Shown: positions 39,634 through 46,884 of the stretch, piece after piece
Layout of the letters: every line of letters begins with the position of its first letter
How positions within the stretch are numbered: the first letter of the stretch is position 1
Assembly: GCA_000310025.1 (NCBI GenBank)
Contig: FN649749.1
Location: forward strand, 3,800,222-3,847,105
DNA length: 46,884 nt
From: Ectocarpus siliculosus
Taxonomy: Eukaryota > Sar > Phaeophyceae > Ectocarpales > Ectocarpaceae
Direction: 5' to 3'
Notes under the pieces: generated by a model
Seen by the model: only the letters and a program-made list of their open reading frames with translations
What the model was told of the DNA's origin: nothing
The model's database searches: none
Program-made: the position numbers and the translations under genes

Positions 39634-39637
<4 letters not shown>

Positions 39638-42193
39638 ACCGTACGTGTCCCCTCTGTGCCAATACGCTAACACCGAGCGACACCGGAAACGGCATTATAC
39701 ACTGAAAACAGCTCCTCGCCGTGCCCCCCCAGGTACGAATCCGTTAGAAAGTCGACAATGATGCGCCGGAAATCCTTGTGGTAAGTACTTAGCAATCATC
39801 AAATGCTCGGCGGAGTCTGCTCGCCATGCCGTGTTGTCAGGAGCAGAACCCCTCGTATTGAAGGAGGCCAACATCTCCTGTGTGGACTGCCTTCGTTTGC
39901 GTTGTGTGACCCAGGCTGGTGCGTCCAGGAATTTGTACCCAGAAAGGTGTAAGGACCCACGTTCAGAGTAACGGGATGGCAAACAAACAACAAATCTTAG
40001 TTATTCACATTATACAGCAGCGGTCGCTGCGATTGCTCATGGCGCGACGTCCTTCCAGACGCAGTACGGAATTCCTTCTCGAGTGCTGACCCGGAAAGGT
40101 CAACGAGATCGGAAGCCGTCTCCAGCGTCTGGACGAGCTGGGAGTCAAGCTTGCCCTATCTCCGTGGTGGTGTTGGTCTGCAAACGTGAGGCACATCGTT
40201 TGCACGCTGGTCAGAGAAAAACGATGCTACGGGATGGGGGCAAACGGGTGGACGCTATACTGTAACACTGCTGTTCCCTCGCAGTGAGGTCTACTTCTCG
40301 CGTGGCAATAGCATACAACGAACAGCATCAGAGGGGCGTATCATGCATGGTCGCCATCCTCGTGCTTATTTTCGCCGCTTCGGAGGACGCCTGGCCGCAT
40401 CAGTAGGCGAGGCTGCATACCACTAATACCCCCCCTCCGTAACCTCGGTTCTCGCGTGGAAACAAAGTTAAGCTATCCTGCCGGAGAGGAAAAAACGCCA
40501 ACAAACAACCGCGCTCTCCACCAAGAACGCCCACCCACGGCAGGCGGTGCTGTGCCACACGAGGCTATACCACGGATACCCAGGAGCCCAGGGAAGACAA
40601 CGAGGAGGTCAGAGGACAAGTACGTGCAAGCGGTAGGCGGGACGTGCAACAAGGGTGTCCAGGTTTGCCACAACGTAGTAGCTTCACCTTCCAGATTTCC
40701 AGCGGCGGCTGAGCCTCTTCCCCCGTAAGCGCGAGCGACGATGTTCGCGATGGGCCGGGGAGCTGCCCACTTCGGCCTAACACGGTCTTGTGATACCCAG
40801 TGGAGCTGGGAGGCGAGGTGGCGGTCCGACAAGCATACCAATGAACGCGAAATCTGCACAGGCAAGCAAATCAGGTGCAACGCGATGTAAGCCTTTCAAA
40901 ACGGGGCCAAGCGCAGCATCGAAATTGTTCTTGAGGGGGACGGACAGGCGACATTTTCACACGCTCGGCGCGAAGGTCAGGTTTTGGAAACGAACCCCGT
41001 GGGTACCTTCGCCGACCTTGGCTTAGCCCCACCTAGGTGCCTTCACTTCCGCACTGTCGTGTGGAAAGAGCGTGTAAAAAATGCCAAACCTGCATCGTGA
41101 CGCTTGGGAACCCAGACGACTGCACTCTCTACTTACTACTGTCGATTCGGTATCGGGAAAAACATGCCTCCAGCAGGTGCGAAACGTAGACTATTAACAT
41201 GAAAGTTCGACCGTCTGCAGTTTGTTCTGTACACCGATCAAACGTTGTCAAATCCACTCGCTCAGCCCATGACACTTGCCTTATGAACCCGCGCCTCTAG
41301 CCACGCACCCCCGCCAGAACCGCCGTGGCACCAAAGCTCCGCCCTAAAACATCAACAGCAGTGGAAATAAAAAACGATGACAGCAGCGGCATTGGAACTG
41401 CTTGCTAGACGGAGAACTGGTCAAGGGCTTGATATTTTCCGTGCAGATTTGGGGCCGGCATGCATGGTGTGAAAGGGGGCTTGCTTGACAAGAATCGAGA
41501 TGCACACGCGGTGGCCTGCATGTGTCGCTCGCCCAGGCCGACACAAGCGACGAATTGGACAGCTTGGTGCCGTTGCATGCGACAGCTATTTAGTGGTAGG
41601 CGGCTGTGGTAGCTGGGGGGCAACGGGGTCGTGAGGCGTGTGACTGACGAGCTACATGTGAGTGGGACCGCACGGAAGGATGGATCTCCAACGTGAAGGA
41701 AACAAGAGCGAGGCAACGTGGGGATGCACCTACTACATCAACAGATTGTGCCACCGTTTAACGTAAACCTTATATTTTACCCGAGGCTCATTTCAAGCTC
41801 TCTATTGGACAACCCGGCATCTCCTGACCGTAACCCTGGGCTCTTGTGTAAGATTCCAAGCACCTCTTCTTACGGTACTAATACTTCGGTACTATGTAGT
41901 GAAGTCTTCCTAGGGTCTCTAACGGTGACGCATTCGACCATTCAAGCGCAAGGCTCACCAACCAACGGCTGTGGCTATCGCCCTAGGCCACACATCCCAC
42001 TCTAGCCGAATGCGAGCCCACTCACTCTTGGTCCACCTCCAGCTCTGGTCCAGCCGACGCTGACGTCTGTCCACACGCCTCCGTGGGCATCTTTCGTGCC
42101 CAACGAACCCTAACAAGATGCAGAAAAACAAAATGGGTTTACACACCAGGGGCAGGGAGATGAGAGAGGCACAGAAAGCGCGGTACGGGGTGT
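39634..42193. other. No firmly supported gene
   Basis: A minus frame 39695-39982 has coding-like composition (for example SAEHLMIAKYLPQGFPAHHC) and could be an exon of an unknown gene, but no family is recognised. A plus frame at 40790-41026 and a minus frame at 40473-40880 are also unplaced. The minus frame 41955-42263 continues from repeat copy B and may belong to the same unknown element. Confidence 0.3.
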
Positions 42194-42282
42194 ACTCATA
42201 GTCGTGCATGCCGTAGTCGTTAGACCATTGACCTCGCATCCCTACAAAGCCGGGACGGAGCAAGCCGGGTTCTCATCGGACC
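42194..42282 (-). repeat. Dispersed repeat copy B (inverse of 1-89)
   Basis: It is about 88% identical to 1-89 over 89 bp and in the opposite orientation. Downstream on the minus strand the frame stays open (HDYEYTPYRAF) and a possible short intron follows (GTGTGTAAAC...TTGTTAG, about 42148-42112), after which a basic, Trp-rich frame continues (RWTKSEWARIRLEW). This suggests part of an unknown coding repeat. Confidence 0.6.
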
Positions 42283-42655
42283 AGGCTCTCACATCACCAA
42301 GCGCGAAGCGCCAAGAGGTATTCGGCGAGTCGCATGAAGGGTGCGCTGCATCCTGCGAAGGGTGTTCGGCATCTTGTGCTTACTTCCTTGCGTACGGATG
42401 ACAGCTGCGTATGACTTAATTTATTTTCTGGTGCTTTCACTTCCATAGACAGAGTTGTAAGCACTGTGTAACTGCCTCGAGAGTGCTTGATCAATTTAAC
42501 ACAACGTGGTGCGTTTATCCCCTTTGCGCGGAGTGAGGGTTCTCGACCCCGCACAACATAATCTACTCGACCACCATTCATGGTTACCGCAAAAGAAAAC
42601 AAAGGCAAAAAAAAAGCGGTAACCTGGTTGCCGAGCTCACGAAGTGATCGGTTTG

Positions 42656-42790
42656 TTCTACAACATCGCCGCCAAGCGACGAAAACCCAACCCCGACGGC
42701 AAACACCGGGGGGGGCGTCTTGTTTTACAACGTCGTTGCCAAGAGACGAAAACCCAACCCCGATGGCAAACACCGGGGGGGGGGGGGGTA
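42656..42790 (+). repeat. Two-unit tandem repeat (about 65 bp)
   Basis: The sequence from TACAAC through GACGAAAACCCAACCCCGA to CACCGGGGGG occurs twice (about 42658-42716 and 42725-42783), each copy ending in a G run. Confidence 0.8.
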
Positions 42791-43348
42791 CGGGGGTTGG
42801 GCGGGACGAAAGCCTTCAGTTGATTTGCCGCCGGTGTGCGGAGCAGTGCCTGCTCCATCAACAGTACAAAATAAAAAGTGTTCAAAATGTGACTGGACAT
42901 AAGAGTCAGGCATCATGGCGTGCAAGTGCTTCCGTATGTTCAGTTTGGCCGTGAAACGATGCCCTTCTGAATACGGCAGGGTGACCAACGACGAAATCTC
43001 TCGGAGGAGAAAGCAAGACTACGCGAGACTAGACTGCACGCATACGCAGTGTCGTAGACTGATACAGGGAGGAAGTTCATTTTGTCAAACCGCTCCGAAT
43101 CTTGCCAAGAGTTTGCGTCGTCCCACAGTCAATGGTACACCTTGGCGATCGCTGTCGCCACTTTGCAATGTTGGTAAACCAAGCGCAACCAGTATTGCAA
43201 TCACATCCGTAAAAGAAAAGCGTACAACAATTCCCGTCTAGCGTGTTGGCCCAAACGGAAGGTATCACGGTAATCTCCTCGCAGATAAAAAAGAATAAAC
43301 GAAGCTGGGCCAGATACATCACTTAAATTCGTTGCTACTACAACTTAC
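42791..43348. other. No supported gene; possible continuation of the chromo-barrel gene
   Basis: No MRG or acetyltransferase domain sequence was found here on the minus strand, though the donor at 43348 implies a further exon to the left. A plus frame 42915-43241 (108 codons) is not recognised. Confidence 0.35.
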
Positions 43349-44042
43349 TCTGGGCGCTGATCTGTGGATAAGAGACGAATTCGGTGCGTTGCTGTAAGAA
43401 AAAAAAAAAAAGAGAGCCGCCAGCACCTGGAGGGCTCCAACCACTCGTCCCATCGCCTGCTCCACGAGCGGTAGTGCACGAGGAACCGCTTAGGCCGCCT
43501 CTCGCCCATGCAGGTCGCGCCTCTCCGATCGACTCTGCCGTCCTCTCCATCCTCGTCGTCAGGGGTGGTACAGGGGAGACTCTCGCCGAGCTCGACGGCC
43601 ACTACCTGGAAGATACAGCGTCCGGGCGATGGCACGCGTTGCTGGAGGATACGTCAGAAGCATGGGGAACCTCCCTCCCTTTTTCGATTCCTTTCTTCTC
43701 GTTCGATTCTCATGTTACACCGGATACACCGGCTGCAGTGATACGCGACTTTTACGTGACATCTACGCAGGTTGGATAGTGCGCGTGCTTCCCGATATAG
43801 TGTGAGTGAAATTGGCTGGTACAGATGTGGCAACCATGATGCTTAATACATTGAACAGCGCCGGTGGAAGCGCAAATACCCGCAATACCGCCGGCCTCTC
43901 AGCGTATACTAGTTTCCCCGAGAGCAACACATGATACAACGGTACAGCAGCGAGAGCCTACGTGCCGAACCTTAGCGTCCCACCACGACAGCCCGACGAA
44001 CACCATGCAATCGTCCAGCCTGAACTTTCCCTTCCAGGCCAC
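43349..44042 (-). CDS. Chromo-barrel domain protein (MRG15/EAF3 or MYST type), partial
   Basis: Exons (minus): 44042-43971, 43605-43427 and 43391-43349, with matching phases. Together they form a chromo barrel: KFRLDDCMVFVGLSWWDAK, then VVAVELGESLP, an acidic insert (DDEDGEDG), then RFLVHYRSWSRRWDEWLEPS. The HY...W...WDEW core is the hallmark of MRG15/EAF3/MSL3 and of the Tudor-knot in MYST acetyltransferases, which read histone methylation or join chromatin complexes. A possible earlier exon ends at a strong donor (GACCAAGTC|GTAAGT, minus, about 44427). A strong donor (AGA|GTAAGT) also ends the last exon, but the next exon was not found, so the two families cannot be told apart. The insert between the two halves of the barrel is longer than usual. 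Confidence 0.65.
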
Positions 44043-44766
44043 CTGAGGACAGCACGAGAGAGTGCCATGGCATGACGAGACCAACACTGACGAAAGCCCG
44101 TGAGCGAGCGGCATACCGGCAACCGACTAACTCGAAGGAATATCTGGCCGTGTGAAGTTAAGACCTGTTTGGAACTGGCCCCAAGGGTTTGTATGCATAA
44201 TCAAACGGAGGTGACTACTTACACCGTGGGAGGCGTATTCTGAGACCGAAACAACACCAAGTGTCTCGCTAGGGGGACAAGACCGTTGGTCATTAGCTGC
44301 ACCGGTGTAGTACAATATAGATCGGCCATGCACAAGAACGGACAAGAAGTCAGAAAAAAACATCAACCATCACCGGGAAAATGCCGCACTGGCCCCTTCC
44401 CGCAGCTCCTCGCAGTATCACTTACGACTTGGTCGCACGCAATGGTTGACATGTCGGAATACCGTTTCTCGTAACATTCCTCGGGTAGGTCGCATAAGCG
44501 CCCTTCATTTCCCGTGCGGAACGACCAGCACAAGCGACGACCGCCACAACAACAGACTGACTGGCATGACGACCCCATCTTTCCCTGCCCCCCTTCTCCA
44601 TCACCTCGACGTGATCCCCCACGACTGGACACGCCAGTCTCGAGCGAAAGGCGAAGCGAACCATCCCAGACCGCCTTTTGGATGCCGCTGCCGTGTCGCC
44701 GGGGTCGAGTCCGACGCGCTCGAATAGCTCAGGAAGGCTGGCGGCGGGACCGAACCTGAAAATAGC

Positions 44767-45030
44767 CGCAGAGAGATTCAATCAAACTGTACTCAGGGCC
44801 ATCCGCGACAGAGACGCGAATCAGACACTTCATGAGAAGAACCATTTGGATGTAGAAGTTGTCATGAGAGCCATCAATCGACTGCACAGGACAATCCGCG
44901 AGATAGAACAGAATCAGACGTACAATAAGGAAAACATTTGGATGTAGAAGCCGTCATGAGAACATTCAATCGAATACACAGGACAATCCGCGAGAGAGAA
45001 GTCAATCAAAAGCATAGGGGAAAACGTCTT
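44767..45030 (+). repeat. Tandem repeat, 92-96-bp period, coding-like
   Basis: Units begin with CAATC at 44779, 44875 and 44967, each followed by a CCATCCGCGA or CAATCCGCGA motif and then GGATGTAGAAG, then GTCATGAGA. The plus frame reads RFNQTVLRAIRDRDANQ and AINRLHRTIREIEQNQ, a helical repeat of about 32 residues, but the third unit is out of frame. It is either a decayed coiled-coil exon or a non-coding minisatellite. Confidence 0.6.
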
Positions 45031-45390
45031 CACAGGCTACAGAGGAGTTACCTCAAGGTACGAGACTGCGGTAAGGACGTTCCGAGGGGGGGGTGGTGTA
45101 CCATGTTTCAAAAGTGAGCGCTGGTTGTGTCGGCAGCTGCAAGTGCGATCATGGCCGTGCGGCTGCTGGAAGAAAGTGTGCAAATATGATGGTTATGGCA
45201 CAACCCCGACAACACAGAATGTTCGAAGGATGAAGATGCGGCGGAGAAAATACGCTCGCGAGATATCATCGTAGTAAACCACTTTCGAATAAAAAAAACA
45301 TTCCAGAAGAGAGATTTACACCAGTACACAGGACGTTCGTGCTATAGAAGGAAGCGCAGTTGTATACGGCGGCGGTGGAATATTCCATAC

Positions 45391-45551
45391 CTTCGAGAGT
45401 ATAGGGGGAGCCACATGAAGTCCGATCCCCCGATACGGTGCCAACGCCTGGAGACGGCCATAGCCTTACCGAGGTCTGGTCCATCCAACCATGACAACGA
45501 AGACGCCACCACGTCCTCGGGAGCATCGCTCAGGGTAGCCTTGTTCGACAA
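45391..45551 (-). CDS. F-box domain exon
   Basis: The frame reads LSDAPEDVVASSLSWLDGPD, then LGKAMAVSRRWHRIGGSDFMW and LPLYSRR, a clear F-box (the L..P.D....I..WL...DL....VSRRW......W pattern), which links a substrate-binding protein to SKP1 in SCF ubiquitin ligases. A donor follows (CGAAG|GTATGG, exon end 45391). No ATG lies upstream in this frame before a TAA at about 45619-45617, so the 5' boundary is uncertain and the exon may be internal. The substrate-binding part, expected to the left on the minus strand, was not recognised. Confidence 0.6.
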
Positions 45552-45970
45552 CCCAACCGAGTGATCCAGCAGGGTGGCGGCAAAGGAAGGCAGAGCATGC
45601 GCACGACATTATTCCGGAGATTGGTTCGTTCAATGTTTACGGCCTCGTGTCGAGGACGTGATGGTAGCGTGGAGCTAGAGGTGGCGACTGGTGAAAGAGA
45701 AACGACCTGTTGAGACGACCAACACCAGCGTGCATCACAAGACAACACAACGCCGGTGATGGTGTGCAGCGCCAGATTGGCGTGAGCCTTGGGAATTTTA
45801 TGGTGCACATCATCACTCCCTGCCGTGAATCTCAGGCAGCAAAAGATGCAAAACATGCAAGAGAGAACAGGAGAAATCGCTGCCCCCCTGTCCCCACGGA
45901 CAAGAAGATACTGGCTCAGTCGATGGTCATTTCACGGCTTTGGTGTTGGACAACCATCGTATATAGGACA
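45552..45970. other. No supported gene
   Basis: Short overlapping frames only; this may include the 5' region of the F-box gene. Confidence 0.35.
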
Positions 45971-45972
45971 TA

Positions 45973-46189
45973 CCGTATATGACACAAGATAACACACCCC
46001 CTTGGCCGATTTTCAAAGCTCGATTTCTCAACAGCAGGAAGAGTCACAGCGCCGAAAACGGCAGCGTTGGAACCGTCTCGTCGAGAGCTGTTCGAAAACG
46101 TATTGTTTCATTTATGCATCCTCTTCGTCGTGGAGTAATCGAGCTTTGAAAATCGGTCCAGGGTGTGTGTTATCTTGTGTCATATACGG
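45973..46189. mobile_element. TA-flanked MITE (217 bp, about 52-bp TIRs)
   Basis: The terminal inverted repeats start CCGTATATGACACAAGATAA (45973 on) and extend inwards past TTTTCAAAGCTCGAT to 46024 on the left and 46139 on the right, with about 3 mismatches in 52. TA lies outside each end (45971-45972, 46190-46191), as for Tc1/mariner insertions. It has no coding capacity. The inner TIR and centre are related to the old repeats at 4096-4225 and about 6310-6330. Confidence 0.85.
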
Positions 46190-46191
46190 TA

Positions 46192-46726
46192 GTCGTACAC
46201 GACATTTCAAAATGATTGCCAAGCTTGCAACAGCTTGGTGCAAGTACACTATTTAGATGGCCGTAATTCTCGGAAGCGGAATCGGAATCATTCGCCGTCA
46301 CAACGAACACCGTACAATATTTACACGGCGGAATAGATATACTAGTCTACACATGTTGCAGTCGATCGCACCGGGCCGGCCGTCTGCCACAACGTAGCAC
46401 CGAGACAGCGCTCCTGCTGGAGCTCGTGCCGGCTCTATATATGCGTTGGCCCTTCTGCTCTCATAAGCACGCAGGTGCGCGGAGGAAATCCAAAAATCTT
46501 GTCAGCTGCCCAACTACAAGTCAGTCAATGCCATGTCACGTCCAGAGTCGCACCCTCTTGGTGTCGCCGGGAAAAGGATGGCAAGCTTTGGCCTTGCCGT
46601 GCATTTTGTGAGTAGGCGCAGGTAAGCGTACCAGCAACGGCGATACGGCGCACGCACCGCCGACGATTCAGCTTTCAGCAGCAGTTTCGCGCAGGGAACA
46701 CAAAACAACAACTACACGAGCCACCA
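46192..46726. other. No supported gene
   Basis: Nothing recognisable on either strand. Confidence 0.4.
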
Positions 46727-46790
46727 AATCGCGGAATAAGAGGAGTCGGCTAGTCAGCGCTGACTAGCCGGATGGTCTAGTTCCGCGATT
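46727..46790. repeat. Two-tier palindrome (cruciform-forming)
   Basis: A perfect 24-bp palindrome at 46747-46770 (CGGCTAGTCAGC and its inverse) is enclosed by a further perfect 10-bp inverted pair, AATCGCGGAA at 46727-46736 and TTCCGCGATT at 46781-46790. The 10-bp stretches between the tiers are not complementary. Confidence 0.85.
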
Positions 46791-46884
46791 AAAGGATTTC
46801 CGCACGAAGTTCGAATACCGGCCGGATCAATTTTCTGTGCGTAGAATACGATTGACAGAACAGCAGCGTTTGCGAGGGGTTCTT

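Noticed and set aside
39695-39982. 95-codon minus frame with coding-like composition
   Set aside because: No family recognised, no firm splice sites; mentioned only in the description of the stretch.
46771-46840. tRNA-like sequence (GGATGGTCTAG and GTTCGAATAC resemble A and B boxes)
   Set aside because: The bases flanking the T-loop do not pair and no acceptor stem can be formed, so it is not a usable tRNA; at most a decayed tRNA-derived repeat.

Overview
This is a nuclear window from an intron-rich eukaryote, most likely a photosynthetic stramenopile and probably a brown alga of the Ectocarpus type. The reasons are: several many-exon genes with GT-AG (and some apparent GC-AG) introns, a secreted FNIP-repeat protein, a Ser-rich GIY-YIG protein, a possible bipartite plastid leader, and dense nested transposable elements. 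The species call is inference. No bacterial-style operons are present; the genes look independent of one another.

Left part (1-13.8 kb): a GIY-YIG domain exon (minus, 324-670); a possible leader exon for a plastid protein (2912-3179, weak); a hAT-like MITE with perfect 22-bp TIRs and an 8-bp target duplication (4319-5114); a fold-back element (5414-5874); then a nine-exon PRPP synthetase gene (plus, 6467-12071). Its last long intron holds a 100-N gap flanked by a homopolymer smear that looks like assembly artefact.

Middle (13.8-25.6 kb): a single-exon secreted FNIP-repeat protein (minus, 13843-15423); a ten-exon FAR1/MULE transposase-like gene (minus, 16985-21617) whose frame is broken in the DDE exon and whose first two exons are a tandem duplication; and a decayed copy of the 3' end of the PRPP synthetase gene (about 23745-24420).

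Right of centre (25775-37955): a complete 12.2-kb Ty3/gypsy-type LTR retrotransposon on the minus strand, with near-identical LTRs (about 99% apart from indels). Going 5' to 3' on its own strand it carries a gag region with a CCHC knuckle, a Ser/Ala-rich ORF separated from gag by one in-frame TGA, a NADAR (YbiA/RibX-like) domain ORF, aspartic protease, reverse transcriptase/RNase H, and integrase with a GPY/F module. A NADAR domain, known from ADP-ribose metabolism and guanine de-ADP-ribosylation, between gag and protease is the most unusual feature in the window. Several frame breaks cut pol, and the integrase has lost its second catalytic Asp. The element sits inside an older tandem repeat of about 310 bp.

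Right end (38-46.9 kb): simple repeats, a chromo-barrel (MRG/MYST-type) gene fragment on the minus strand (43349-44042), a 92-96-bp tandem repeat, an F-box exon (minus, about 45391-45551), a 217-bp TA-flanked MITE (45973-46189), and a large palindrome (46727-46790). An 89-bp segment at the window start recurs inverted at 42194-42282.
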